This document shows positions 23,758-32,358 of a DNA stretch of 64,000 nt, piece by piece. The stretch lies in assembly GCA_000785145.2 (NCBI GenBank), contig JSZA02000017.1, positions 1-64,000 of the forward strand. The letters run 5' to 3'. The notes under the pieces are model-generated. The model had not been told where the DNA came from. It searched no databases and worked only from the letters and a program-made list of their open reading frames with translations. A program made the translations under genes and the position numbers. Positions within the stretch are counted from its first letter, which is position 1, and each line of letters starts with the position of its first letter. This DNA is from Candidatus Thiomargarita nelsonii (GTDB lineage: Bacteria > Pseudomonadota > Gammaproteobacteria > Beggiatoales > Beggiatoaceae).

Positions 23758-24728
23758 TTATTTCCTATCACTTTTTCGAGACAAGGAAACATACGCCGGT
23801 TTTTGGTCTTGCAAAACCATTTGCCCAACAAAATCCTCTATTTCAATCGTTAACAACTGATTTTGTCCCTGTTCTTGTTCAACTTGTGAACTCAATATGG
23901 GTAACGCCCGTAATTTGTCCATCCACTGATTCACTCTCTCTTGACGCTGTGCCACTAAGGTTGACCAACGCGATTGTAAATCGTCTAAGCTCTTGAGCTT
24001 TTCCACCGCTAAGATTTCTCCCGTCCAAAGCGTTGTACCTTCAACGTCATTGATAAGCCCTAGCGGCGCATAACAGTACATCACCAGCGGCGTGTGCAAA
24101 TCACTCCAAAAAGCAGTATCGGGTGCCAGTTCAATTCCAACAACGGAGTTATTACATAAAAACACTGCACCTGTTTGCCCTGGCACAGGCTCTAAGTGAT
24201 AAACCGTTCGCAATAATTCTGGCTGATGGGCACGTTTTAATTCATCTAAATGTCCCCTGTCTTTTAAATTAAGGCGATGATTAAAGGCAGCAATATCTTT
24301 CCATAATTTGCTATAATCCTCTTTACCTCGCAAAGCCAGTGCCTTGTCGCGCAAGGGTTGTGGGAGAATAATAAAACGTTCATCGGCTCGAAGATATAGC
24401 CACCCTGTGCCGCTTGAATGCAGCAGGCATCCTTAAATTGTTTAGATTTGCCCGCCGCCAAAAGTGCCGAAACACACATGGCATGATTTTGGGCGGCATT
24501 TTGAAAATAGCCTAAATGCAGCGGCACAATGGTTGGCAAGGTGCCTTTATTTTCTAAGATCATCTCACCATAATTTGTGACTCTCGTTCGCCGCAAAGAT
24601 TTTTCCGGTGGCGCAAAGCTGCCCGCCGCACCGCCGCTCCCGCTTTTCTGCCTTGTAATAAGTCGGCGAGAGAAGTCAGTGTTGCGCCATTGGTTTATTT
24701 CCAAACATTGAGTTTCATTTTTGACCAC
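23758..24728 (-). pseudogene. ARPP-1-like gene with one frameshift
   Basis: The upstream frame (24728 to about 24400) gives TNYGEMILENKGTLPTIVPLHLGYFQ, QNHAMCVSALLAAGKS and DACCIQAAQGG. The continuation is in another frame: WLYLRADERFIILPQPLRDKALALRGKEDY, through VPGQTGAVFLCNNSVVGIELAPD, to the C-terminal ISLSRK-like end at 23758. Splicing the two at about 24390-24400 gives one continuous protein of about 320 residues. The QNHAM and GQTGAVFLCNNSVVGIEL blocks resemble the ARPP-1 (DUF6569) domain seen in bacterial conflict operons; this match is from memory of the pattern. A single-base slip or sequencing error is also possible. The start overlaps the gene upstream by 14 nt, as in an operon. 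Confidence 0.6.
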
Positions 24729-25646
24729 CTTCTGAAAGCGTCTCTCGTAACAAAGCTTCGATAGAGTCTGGGGCTAAATGGAGACGGCGTTTAAAGGGTA
24801 AACCTTTACCTGCTTGAATATCTTGACGTGCCGCGAGGTAGGCGTTTAACAAGCTAAATTGGCTTTGTTTTAATTTTCCGAATAAAAACAAAAACACGTC
24901 ACGCACCAGTGCGGCATTTTTGCCATAGCGCAATACATAGCGTTGGAGATAGGCTGTTGTTTTGGGCGCTGGGTTTTCTATGAAAAATTTATGCAAACAA
25001 GTCAAAGTCACTGGATTACCCAGCGCGTGACGGACTAATCTTCTCAAGTCCCGCCGATGACTAACTGCCCAGGATTCTAACTGAGGCGCACCAAAAATAT
25101 AGGCACGAATCCAGCCCCAAGTCAATGCCACCAACGCCCCAGGGCAACCACAAGGGATTGCCCCTACGTCATATAACGGTTTGTAGGGGCAATCCTTTAT
25201 GGTTGCCCTCGATACTTAATGGCATTGAGCCCCAAGTGCGTTGATTATTCACTCGCCGCTCAAGCAGATTTAAAAATCCGCCTAAAACGGTGTCAACGGA
25301 TAAATGGGGGAGAATTTCGACAATTAAGCGATCTTCTTGTAATCGTAGAGAATCTGGGACGGCTTGCCCCGCAGCCATTTCAGTCACCGCCAATAATCGT
25401 TGGATTATCGCCATAGCGGTTTCAGCGGATTATCGCCATAGCGGTTTCAGCGAATAAATTGGGCAAACGTAATAATGCGGCGTAGAGTTGTCGATCTTTG
25501 CTCAAAAATGCATCATGTTGCGATCCACTGTGGGTTTTCGTCTGTCCAAAGCTAAAGCTTTGGACTCCAAAATACCTTAAAATTATTGATTCGCTATGGG
25601 GGCGGTGGATGAGACAGGCTATCAAACGATTTATAGTTACCATCAA
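24715..25646 (-). pseudogene. Unknown operon partner, broken by a MITE, a 25-bp duplication and a palindrome
   Basis: Three pieces in different frames restore one protein if two changes are undone. Removing one copy of a 25-bp tandem repeat (25402-25426 and 25427-25451) joins RQLYAALLRLPNLFAETAMAII to QRLLAVTEMAAGQAVPDSLRL. Removing the 105-bp MITE and one target copy (25123-25237) joins RRVNNQRTWG to WIRAYIFGAPQLESWAVSH. The 5' end is further damaged by a GTCCAAAGC palindrome (25541-25568) read as GVQSFSFG. The restored product is helical, with no recognised domain. It overlaps the ARPP-1-like gene by 14 nt, so the pair was an operon, possibly part of an NTPase-linked conflict system (inference). 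Confidence 0.7.
25113..25237. mobile_element. CAATGCC-family MITE with 10-bp target duplication
   Basis: The element spans 25123-25227 (105 bp) with termini CAATGCCA and TGGCATTG, flanked by AGCCCCAAGT at 25113-25122 and 25228-25237. The interior is GGGCAACC...GGTTGCCC arms around a TACGTCATATAACGGTTTGTA centre. It interrupts the gene at 24715-25646 and shifts its frame (115 nt added). Confidence 0.92.
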
Positions 25647-25932
25647 TAACTTTTATTGCCATTCACAATTTTTTTGTCATATCATCGCTCGCTGGCTCGA
25701 TCACTGGACTGAACCAGTGCCACAAAACGCTCAAAATAGTGTTCAAAAAAAAAATTTTTTGGCAAATTTTGGAAATTTGTCTGTTTATTAAATTAAGAGC
25801 AAGCAAACCAGCCATTTTTATTGCCATCAAAAATTTTTATTGCGAACAACAATTCTTTAGACTATAGTGTAATTGTACACATTTTATTTATTTTATTTTT
25901 TATTTTTTTTTGACTCAAAGAGGTATAGTAGC
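25647..25932. other. Noncoding region before the DUF2135-like gene
   Basis: No gene is seen. The region is A+T-rich with an A run (25744-25758) and a 30-nt T/A tract (25880-25915) just before the next start. TTATTGCCAT near 25657 and TTATTGCCATCA near 25819 are short repeated phrases of unknown meaning. Confidence 0.5.
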
Positions 25933-26979
25933 ATGAAACTGTTCAAGCTGTTCATTACAACACTTTCGCTAGTGCTTGCAGGATTCGCACAGGCGCAATT
26001 CACAATTGATTTCACCGACACATCGGGCTTCGGAACGGACTCTGAAGTGGTACAAATCAACAATATCCGTGTCGATACTGAAGTACCGAACCCCTTTGGG
26101 CCTCTAAAAATTATCACTGTCTATTACGATGTTGGATTCCAGTTTGATAAGGAAACCCTGCATCTGGTACCAGTGGTGATTGATCCGCCCGGTCTTAACT
26201 GTGCCAATTTTAGCGTTTTGGTGAATCATGCTGTCACTGGTGAGAATTTGGCCGACATCAATGTCACTGTGGACGATGTGTCAGCCACTACGAATGAGAC
26301 TGGTATAGCATCATTTAGTGAATTGTCGGAAGGTGTCAAAGCAGTGGTCGTTAATCACACTAATTTTATCAGTGCCTCAAGAAATGTGGACCTCGTCTGT
26401 GGTGACAATCCACAGCTGTCTGTTGCTTTGACTCCAATATTGTCGTCTAAAGAAGTGCGCGTTATTCTGACTTGGGGCGAAGAACCTCGCGATCTGGATG
26501 CCCATATGACTGGCCCTGCGCCTGGGCAGCCTGAAGGGGACATAAACGAGGCGGATCGTTTTCATGTCTATTGGGAGCATAAAAATGCCGGCGAAGGTGT
26601 GGCTGTCCTAGATGTAGATGATAGATTCTCCTATGGGCCAGAAACCGTTACCATTACGCCGCCCACTGACAGTGAACAATTCAGACCGGGTACTTACCGT
26701 TTTAGTGTCTATCACTTTCTAGGAACGGGCACGCTGGCTGACAACGCTGTTGTGGTACTGAATATTGGGAATCAGCCATCTCGTACATTTTCTCCCCCCA
26801 AGGAGAATCAAGAGAGCTTGTTGGGTGAGAACGATGTTTGGACTGTCTTTGAAATGGAGGTGATAGAGGATGGTTCAATCAGCATAAAAGAAATAGGTAC
26901 CTACAACCAGGGGAATGATCCCAAAACGGTGCGTAGTGCCAAGTCGCACACTGATTCACTAGATAAATTCTATCCATAG
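25933..26979 (+). CDS. Secreted protein with carboxypeptidase-regulatory-like and YfaP/DUF2135-like domains
   Basis: 348 residues from ATG 25933, which opens a signal peptide (LFITTLSLVLAGFAQAQ, cut after AQA). Residues about 95-170 (NFSVLVNHAVTGENLADINVTVDD, ATTNETGIASFSELSEG) look like a carboxypeptidase-regulatory/CNA-B beta sandwich. Residues about 180-290 (VRVILTWGEEPRDLDAHMTGP, then FHVYWEHKN, then PGTYRFSVYHF) match the DUF2135/YfaP pattern, in which LTW...DLDLH is conserved. These domains occur in exported proteins of unknown role. Assignment by pattern. The C terminus is polar and no anchor is visible. Confidence 0.72.
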   Translation: MKLFKLFITTLSLVLAGFAQAQFTIDFTDTSGFGTDSEVVQINNIRVDTEVPNPFGPLKIITVYYDVGFQFDKETLHLVPVVIDPPGLNCANFSVLVNHAVTGENLADINVTVDDVSATTNETGIASFSELSEGVKAVVVNHTNFISASRNVDLVCGDNPQLSVALTPILSSKEVRVILTWGEEPRDLDAHMTGPAPGQPEGDINEADRFHVYWEHKNAGEGVAVLDVDDRFSYGPETVTITPPTDSEQFRPGTYRFSVYHFLGTGTLADNAVVVLNIGNQPSRTFSPPKENQESLLGENDVWTVFEMEVIEDGSISIKEIGTYNQGNDPKTVRSAKSHTDSLDKFYP

Positions 26980-26987
26980 TCTTTCTG

Positions 26988-27013
26988 ACGTCCAAGATAA
27001 ATCTTGGACTCCT
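26988..27013. repeat. GTCCAAG palindrome in the Sel1 gene leader
   Basis: CCAAGATAAATCTTGG core 17 nt before the ATG at 27030, between two genes of the same direction. Confidence 0.85.
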
Positions 27014-27029
27014 TTTCCTTTAAAAGTTT

Positions 27030-27458
27030 ATGAAAATTTTTTGCTTGTTATTGTTGCCGCTATTGGCAATAGCCGACGAAGTACCCACCGCCGATACCCA
27101 ATATGAACGGGGGATGCGTTACGCTCGTGGATTGGAGGTCCCGCGTGACGATACACTGGCTAGGCAATGGCTAGAATCCGCCGCAGTGCAAGGACATCCC
27201 AAAGCCATGTATGTACTGGGCTGGATTTATCATAATGGTCGTGGCGTGGAACAGGATAACCGCCTGGCAGTTGAATATTTTCGTCGAGCCGCCAAAGCTG
27301 AGTTGCCTGAAGCACAATATATGTTGGGCATCATGTACGCGCAGGGTTGGGGAGTGGAAAAAAATAGCAATTTATCTCTTTATTGGATAAGACAGGCAGC
27401 AGATAAAGGGTATGCCGTCGCACAACGGATGTTGGAAGGCTTCTTTGGTAAGTACTGA
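27030..27458 (+). CDS. Sel1-repeat secreted protein
   Basis: 142 residues. A short signal peptide (KIFCLLLLPLLAIADE) precedes three Sel1 repeats (residues about 24-135) with the motifs YERGMRYARGLEVPRD, AMYVLGWIYHNGRGVEQD and AQYMLGIMYAQGWGVEKN. No lipobox, so probably periplasmic. It is followed by GTCCAAAGC palindromes. Sel1 proteins scaffold protein complexes; the partner is unknown. Confidence 0.88.
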   Translation: MKIFCLLLLPLLAIADEVPTADTQYERGMRYARGLEVPRDDTLARQWLESAAVQGHPKAMYVLGWIYHNGRGVEQDNRLAVEYFRRAAKAELPEAQYMLGIMYAQGWGVEKNSNLSLYWIRQAADKGYAVAQRMLEGFFGKY

Positions 27459-27479
27459 ACCACAACTTTTCCAGCATTT

Positions 27480-27583
27480 TGGAGTCCAAAGCTTTAGCTT
27501 TGGACTGTTGTTTTTTCTCACTTCCAAAGCTAAAGCTTTGGACTTTCCAAGGCTGAAATGGAGTCCAAAGCTTCAGCTTTGGA
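27480..27583. repeat. Three GTCCAAAGC palindromes
   Basis: Three copies with core CCAAAGCTTTAGCTTTGG or CCAAAGCTTCAGCTTTGG in alternating orientation, between the Sel1 gene and the RAYT gene and touching the RAYT stop codon. Confidence 0.9.
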
Positions 27584-28123
27584 CTAAAAATCATCTTCTT
27601 CTATTTCAAGATCATTATAGTCTGGATTTTCATGAAATTGTTTAACCAAATGAGTACGCCCAAATTTTTCCAAGTAAGATTGAAAGCTAGAAAAGGGATA
27701 ATCATTAAGCTTAGTTACATAACCATGTTTTATGGGATTATTGAGCAAATAATTTAATCGAATCAAATAGTCTGTTTCATCTCGCGGACAATAATCCCAA
27801 TAATTCCACCAAACCGGTTTTTCGCAGTGAGTCAGTTTACTAATTAAAAAGCCTGATTGTGCGTGAATAGCTTGTATTATTTTGGGCAAATCTTCACCTT
27901 TGTGACTATTTCCCAACAAGTGGTAGTGATTATCTAAAATAACCCAATGTTCTATAAGCCAACCTTTTTCCTCAAAAAGTGTCTCAATCAAACGCAACAG
28001 TTTCGCTTTTATCTGTTCATCAGCTAACAATGGGCGTTTCTCATAAATAGCTGCGCTAATAAAGTAAGGTGAATTATCGCAGAAAAAGTGAATCGGGGTG
28101 TTTGGATGTCGTTTATATTTCAT
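27584..28123 (-). CDS. REP-associated tyrosine transposase, second subgroup
   Basis: 179 residues. The HUH motif is LDNHYHLL, preceded by IEHWVI. The tyrosine helix is RLNYLLNNPIKHGYV, and DYPFSSFQSYL is typical. It is clearly divergent from the RAYT at 12920. Both flanks consist of GTCCAAAGC palindromes (27480-27583 and 28137-28545), which are therefore the likely cognate REP sequences of this enzyme. It nicks and rejoins single-stranded hairpin ends through a 5'-phosphotyrosine in related systems. Intact. Confidence 0.92.
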   Translation of the reverse strand: MKYKRHPNTPIHFFCDNSPYFISAAIYEKRPLLADEQIKAKLLRLIETLFEEKGWLIEHWVILDNHYHLLGNSHKGEDLPKIIQAIHAQSGFLISKLTHCEKPVWWNYWDYCPRDETDYLIRLNYLLNNPIKHGYVTKLNDYPFSSFQSYLEKFGRTHLVKQFHENPDYNDLEIEEDDF

Positions 28124-28136
28124 ATTTGAATATCCT

Positions 28137-28545
28137 TAGTCCAAAGCTAAAGCTTTGGACTCCAACTAAAATTTCTTAGTCCAAAGCTGAAGCTTTGGAC
28201 TCCAAGGCTTAAATGGAGTCCAAAGCTTCAGCTTTGGACTTTCCAAAGCTAAAGCTTTGGACTCCAAGGCTTAAATGGAGTCCAAAGCTTCAGCTTTGGA
28301 CTTTCCAAAGCTAAAGCTTTGGACTCCAAGGCTTAAATGGAGTCCAAAGCTTCAGCTTTGGACTTTCCAAAGCTAAAGCTTTGGACTCCAAGGCTTAAAT
28401 GGAGTCCAAAGCTTCAGCTTTGGACTTTCCAAAGCTAAAGCTTTGGACTTTCCAAAGCTAAAGCTTTGGACTCCAAGGCTTAAATGGAGTCCAAAGCTTC
28501 AGCTTTGGACTTTCCAAAGCTAAAGCTTTGGACTCCAACTAAAAT
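28137..28545. repeat. 62-bp tandem array of paired GTCCAAAGC palindromes, about 5 copies
   Basis: The unit is GGCTTAAATG followed by two facing palindromes with cores CCAAAGCTTCAGCTTTGG and CCAAAGCTAAAGCTTTGG. Copies are identical to the base over most of their length, and one internal unit carries an extra CCAAAGCTAAAGC half. This indicates recent amplification. The array ends exactly at the stop of the DUF4476 gene. Confidence 0.95.
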
Positions 28546-28547
28546 TC

Positions 28548-29174
28548 TTATTTAAGCAACTCACTCGCCCTTTTTTTATCTAAACCACGATCAAACGCAC
28601 TTACAATCTGAAAATTTTTTTCTGGATCAGTAATTCGATAATGGATTATTTCTAATAATCTCAGTTTATGTCTGGAAAATTTTAATTTTTCCATCAGCAG
28701 CACAACCTGATTCGACGTAAAAGTATTACGGAAAGCCGCAAGTTCTATCAAATAGAGTTTTTCCCTTGGAAAAGACTGCCTATCCAGCACCTGCAACAGT
28801 TCCGAAAAAGCTGACTCTTCCATCGCTGCGGGCATCTCCACACCTTGGGATAATTCCCTATGCTTTAACATATTCAGTGCGGATTCCACATTTTCTGGCT
28901 GTCCAAGTAATTGACTTGCCCTTTTCTTATCTTTAGCAAAAGTAAACACGTCCATGAGCTGAAAGCTATTGCCTATATCAGAAATTTTAGGACGCAGTAC
29001 TTGGAGTGTCCGCAATTGATCCTTGGAAAATGAAAAATGTTCCAGCATTTCCGATACCTGATAACTCGTAAACGTATTTTTACCAGCCACTGTTTGTACC
29101 AAAGTTTTTTTATCCTTGGACGAACTCTCCTGATTGAGACTTTCTAACAGTTCAGAAAAATTTAACGGTTCCAT
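28548..29174 (-). CDS. Protein with two DUF4476 domains
   Basis: 208 residues with no signal peptide. Two repeats of about 90 residues (about 5-95 and 105-205) share the pattern F.SYQV.EMLEHFSFSKDQLRTLQVLRPKISD...F..MDVFTFAKDKKRASQLL, which fits DUF4476, an all-helical domain of unknown function found in myxobacteria, Bacteroidetes and some eukaryotes. It sits 21 nt from the LOG gene in the same direction and may be co-transcribed with it. Confidence 0.75.
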   Translation of the reverse strand: MEPLNFSELLESLNQESSSKDKKTLVQTVAGKNTFTSYQVSEMLEHFSFSKDQLRTLQVLRPKISDIGNSFQLMDVFTFAKDKKRASQLLGQPENVESALNMLKHRELSQGVEMPAAMEESAFSELLQVLDRQSFPREKLYLIELAAFRNTFTSNQVVLLMEKLKFSRHKLRLLEIIHYRITDPEKNFQIVSAFDRGLDKKRASELLK

Positions 29175-29195
29175 AAGAAACGCCCTTGTTTTTAT

Positions 29196-29840
29196 TTAGA
29201 GACTTTCACCACCACGATTCTCATAAAAATTAAAAATCGTATCCACCACTTCGCTAGACTTCTCAACCACCGTGATTAAATCTAAATCTGCCGGCTTGAT
29301 GGTTTTATGCGCGACGAGTTGATCTTTAAACCAATCAAGCAAACCCTGCCAAAACGCGCCTTGCACCAAAATAACAGGCACCAGTTGAGTTTTATTGGTT
29401 TGTACCAAGGTAAAGACTTCTGACAACTCATCTAAAGTGCCAAATCCCCCCGGTAGCACCACATAAGCCGACGCATATTTAACCAACATCACCTTACGCA
29501 CAAAAAAATGCCTAAAATTCAATGAAAGATTCTGATAGGGATTGACTTTTTGTTCATGTGGCAAAGTGATATTCAGACCAATACTCTGTGAGCGTCCTGC
29601 AAAAGCCCCTTTATTAGCCGCTTCCATAATCCCCGGACCACCGCCTGTCACCACTGAAAATCCCGCATCAGACAAATCACGGGCAATTTCTTCAGCCAAG
29701 CGACAATAAGGATTATCTGCGGCAAAGCGGGCAGAGCCAAACAGACTCACCGAGGGCGTAATAGTCGATAACTCTTCAAAGCCTTCCACAAATTCCGCCA
29801 TAATCTGGAAAACTCGCCAAGTTTCTTGCTGTAAATTCAC
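29196..29840 (-). CDS. LOG-family nucleotide phosphoribohydrolase (TIGR00730)
   Basis: 214 residues. VSLFGSAR is followed by GGGPGIMEAANKGAF and PGGFGTLDELSEVFTLVQT. These are the two signature motifs of LOG/YgdH proteins, Rossmann-fold enzymes that cleave the N-glycosidic bond of nucleoside monophosphates, and in plants of cytokinin ribotides. In bacteria the role is nucleotide housekeeping or unknown. Length is normal. Upstream lies a MITE. Confidence 0.93.
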   Translation of the reverse strand: MNLQQETWRVFQIMAEFVEGFEELSTITPSVSLFGSARFAADNPYCRLAEEIARDLSDAGFSVVTGGGPGIMEAANKGAFAGRSQSIGLNITLPHEQKVNPYQNLSLNFRHFFVRKVMLVKYASAYVVLPGGFGTLDELSEVFTLVQTNKTQLVPVILVQGAFWQGLLDWFKDQLVAHKTIKPADLDLITVVEKSSEVVDTIFNFYENRGGESL

Positions 29841-29887
29841 GAAATTTTCTCCTTATATAGTTTTTCAGATAAATAATTTCACACCGG

Positions 29888-30055
29888 GGCTTGCGCGTCA
29901 ATGCCATTAAATTAAGGGCAACCACTAGGGTGTTGCCTTCCGAGGCAAAAGTTTTCGCTGCGCGAAAACTTTTGCCTCGGAAACATAATATGCCGTTTCG
30001 TAGGGGCAATCCTTTATGGTTGCCCCCTTAACTTAATGGTATTGGGCTTGCGCGT
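29888..30055. mobile_element. CAATGCC-family MITE with 11-bp target duplication
   Basis: The element spans 29899-30044 (146 bp), left end CAATGCCATTAAATTAAG, right end CTTAACTTAATGGTATTG (two changes from perfect). The target copies GGCTTGCGCGT lie at 29888-29898 and 30045-30055. The interior has GGGCAACC/GGTTGCCC arms and one copy of the CCGAGGCAAAAGTTTTCG palindrome, the same cargo as in the element at 2644. Confidence 0.92.
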
Positions 30056-30115
30056 GGGATTGCCCCTACAGAGGGATATTGTATTGTAGGGGCAATCCCT
30101 TGTGGTTGCCCTTTG
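30056..30115. repeat. GGGGCAATCC palindromic half-element
   Basis: GGGATTGCCCCTACA and TGTAGGGGCAATCCC face each other around a short A+T centre, without CAATGCC termini. Lies just upstream of the tRNA pair. Confidence 0.75.
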
Positions 30116-30151
30116 CGAATTTATTTTTATGAACGTCTATAGGTCAACATT

Positions 30152-30227
30152 GGGCCGTTAGCTCAGTTGGTAGAGCGGCTGACTCTTAATCAGCATGTCG
30201 TAGGTTCAATCCCTACACGGCCCACCA
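30152..30227 (+). tRNA. tRNA-Lys(CTT)
   Basis: A 76-nt cloverleaf with acceptor GGGCCGT/ACGGCCC, anticodon loop CTCTTAA giving CTT, T-arm TAGGTTCAATCCCTA and encoded CCA. Confidence 0.97.
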
Positions 30228-30243
30228 CTCCCAGGGCTATAAT

Positions 30244-30329
<86 letters not shown>

Positions 30330-30364
30330 TTTTATATATAACTATAAAACAACAGGTTTAAGAT

Positions 30365-31678
30365 ATGCAAGTATCCGTAGAAGCGATGAGTGGTGTCGAG
30401 CGTCGTCTGACAATTGGGATACCTCAAGAAAGTATCAAACCAAAAATCCAAGAACGTCTCAAATCTTTGGCGCAACAATCCAAAATCAATGGCTTTCGAC
30501 CGGGCAAAGTGCCCATGCGAGTGATTGAGCAAAGATATGGTCAAAAGGTGCGCGAAGAAATGGCGAGTGAAGTCATACAGCTCACTTTTAACGAGGCGAT
30601 CACGCAAGAAAAGCTATATCCGCTTGGTGAACCTAGCTTTGATTTGAAAAGTGACATAAAAAATCTTGAACAAGGTTTTTCCTATACCGCTGCCTTTGAA
30701 ATCTCTCCTGACATTACCACATTGCATGTAGACGGATTAGCTGTCGAAAAGCCCGTAGCAGAAGTCACTGATGCTGATATTGATACTTTGTTGTATCGCT
30801 TACGCCAACAACGTCAATCATGGAATGATGTTGATCGTCCTGCGAGTGACGGAGATCGCCTGATCATTGATTTTGTCGGTACCATCGACGGTCAGTCTTT
30901 TCCAGACAATGAATTTAAACAAGTGCCGTTGATATTGGGACAAAAGGATTTTATTGTGCCCGGCTTTGAGGACCATTTAATGGGCGCGAGCAAGGGAGAG
31001 CAGCGCGAATTTGATTTAAGCTTTCCTAATGAGTATCAAAACCCGACATTTGCCGGACAAACTGTCCATTTTGTGGTACAGGTATTAAATGTCAATGAAT
31101 CGGTATTGCCTGAGATAAATGAAGAGTTTATAAGATTGTTTGGTGTTGAAGATGGCCGTCTTGAGACTTTACGTTCTGATGCACGTCGCAATATGGAAAA
31201 TGAATTAAAGTCTGTGACAAGAGAGAAACTCAAGCAGCAAATACTTGGGGCTTTGTTGAAGGCAAATCCTATCGAAGAAGTCCCGCAATCTTTAGTGAAG
31301 GATGAAACACAACGCTTGCTCAAAACGCGACAACAGGAGTGGAAAATTCAAAATCTCAGTGCTGATCTATTTATAGAGGAGGCGCAGCAACGGGTTAAAA
31401 CGGGAATTTTAGTCAGAGAATTGATGAAGAGATATGATCTTCAAGCCAATCCTGAGAAAGTTCGGCAACTCATTGAAAATTTTGCATCTGTTTCTGAAAA
31501 CCCTGAGAAAGTGAAAGAATATTATGCCAATGAGGAACACTTGAGAGAACTGGAGTCAATGGTATTAGAAGAGGAAGTGGTGGACTGGTTACTCAACCGA
31601 GCACAAATATCTGAGACAAAAACAGATTTTTACAGCGTTGTTGAGGCTCAACCCTCCCCCTCCTTAAATAAATCTTAA
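30365..31678 (+). CDS. tig: Trigger factor, ribosome-associated chaperone and prolyl isomerase
   Basis: 437 residues. The N-terminal ribosome-binding domain has the signature GFRPGKVPM (residues about 43-51). The FKBP-type isomerase domain covers about 160-245 (GDRLIIDFVGTIDGQSF, LILGQKDFIVPGFEDHLMGA). The C-terminal chaperone arms continue to the end. It binds nascent chains at the exit tunnel. It begins the conserved order tig-clpP-clpX-lon-hupB-ppiD. The tRNA pair is immediately upstream, so transcription may begin before or between the tRNAs. Confidence 0.97.
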   Translation: MQVSVEAMSGVERRLTIGIPQESIKPKIQERLKSLAQQSKINGFRPGKVPMRVIEQRYGQKVREEMASEVIQLTFNEAITQEKLYPLGEPSFDLKSDIKNLEQGFSYTAAFEISPDITTLHVDGLAVEKPVAEVTDADIDTLLYRLRQQRQSWNDVDRPASDGDRLIIDFVGTIDGQSFPDNEFKQVPLILGQKDFIVPGFEDHLMGASKGEQREFDLSFPNEYQNPTFAGQTVHFVVQVLNVNESVLPEINEEFIRLFGVEDGRLETLRSDARRNMENELKSVTREKLKQQILGALLKANPIEEVPQSLVKDETQRLLKTRQQEWKIQNLSADLFIEEAQQRVKTGILVRELMKRYDLQANPEKVRQLIENFASVSENPEKVKEYYANEEHLRELESMVLEEEVVDWLLNRAQISETKTDFYSVVEAQPSPSLNKS

Positions 31679-31701
31679 AAGTATAGGTAGGTTGCCAATA
31701 G

Positions 31702-32337
31702 ATGAATGATAGAAAACACGCTGAGGTTTGGGCCACAGGTGGTTTAGTACCCATGGTAGTCGAACAATCGGCGCGTGGTGAAAGGGCTTATGATATTTAT
31801 TCTAGGTTGCTAAAAGAGCGGGTGGTTTTTATAGTGGGTCAAGTTGAAGATTACATGGCTAATCTCGTTGTCGCTCAACTGCTCTTTTTAGAATCTGAAA
31901 ATCCAGATAAAGATATACATTTATATATCAATTCGCCTGGCGGTTCCGTGAGTGCTGGTTTGGCAATTTATGATACCATGCAGTTTATCAAGCCCGATAT
32001 TAGTACTTTGTGTATTGGCCAAGCTGCGAGTATGGGTGCATTGTTATTAACGGGTGGTGCTAAGGAAAAACGTTATTGTTTACCCCATTCGCGCATGATG
32101 ATTCATCAACCCTTGGGTGGTTTTCAAGGACAGGCAACGGATATTGATATTCACGCCCGCGAAATTTTAAAAGTGCGTGATCGTCTTAATGCGATACTCG
32201 CCAATCATACCGGACAACCCTTGGAGAGGATTGAACAAGATACTGAGCGAGATAATTTTCTGGAGGCCGATGTGGCTGTAGAATATGGTCTGGTTGATGC
32301 GGTTTTATCAACACGGCAAGCGTTGACAGAGAAATAG
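31702..32337 (+). CDS. clpP: ClpP protease subunit
   Basis: 211 residues. The catalytic triad includes S110 in GQAASMGA and H135 in MIHQP, with the Asp in the C-terminal third. The short propeptide ends near [20 protein letters not shown], the usual mature N terminus region. It forms the tetradecameric chamber fed by ClpX, encoded 21 nt downstream. Confidence 0.98.
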   Translation: MNDRKHAEVWATGGLVPMVVEQSARGERAYDIYSRLLKERVVFIVGQVEDYMANLVVAQLLFLESENPDKDIHLYINSPGGSVSAGLAIYDTMQFIKPDISTLCIGQAASMGALLLTGGAKEKRYCLPHSRMMIHQPLGGFQGQATDIDIHAREILKVRDRLNAILANHTGQPLERIEQDTERDNFLEADVAVEYGLVDAVLSTRQALTEK

Positions 32338-32358
32338 ACATCGGGAAGGAAACTCACT

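Noticed and set aside
12920-28123. RAYT enzymes as the source of the CAATGCC elements
   Set aside because: RAYT/IS200 enzymes do not make target duplications; the 10-11 bp duplications require a different transposase.
28137-28545. CRISPR array
   Set aside because: Units are contiguous and identical, with no unique spacers, and are internally palindromic. The same holds for the arrays at 1, 41978 and 61881. No cas genes are present.
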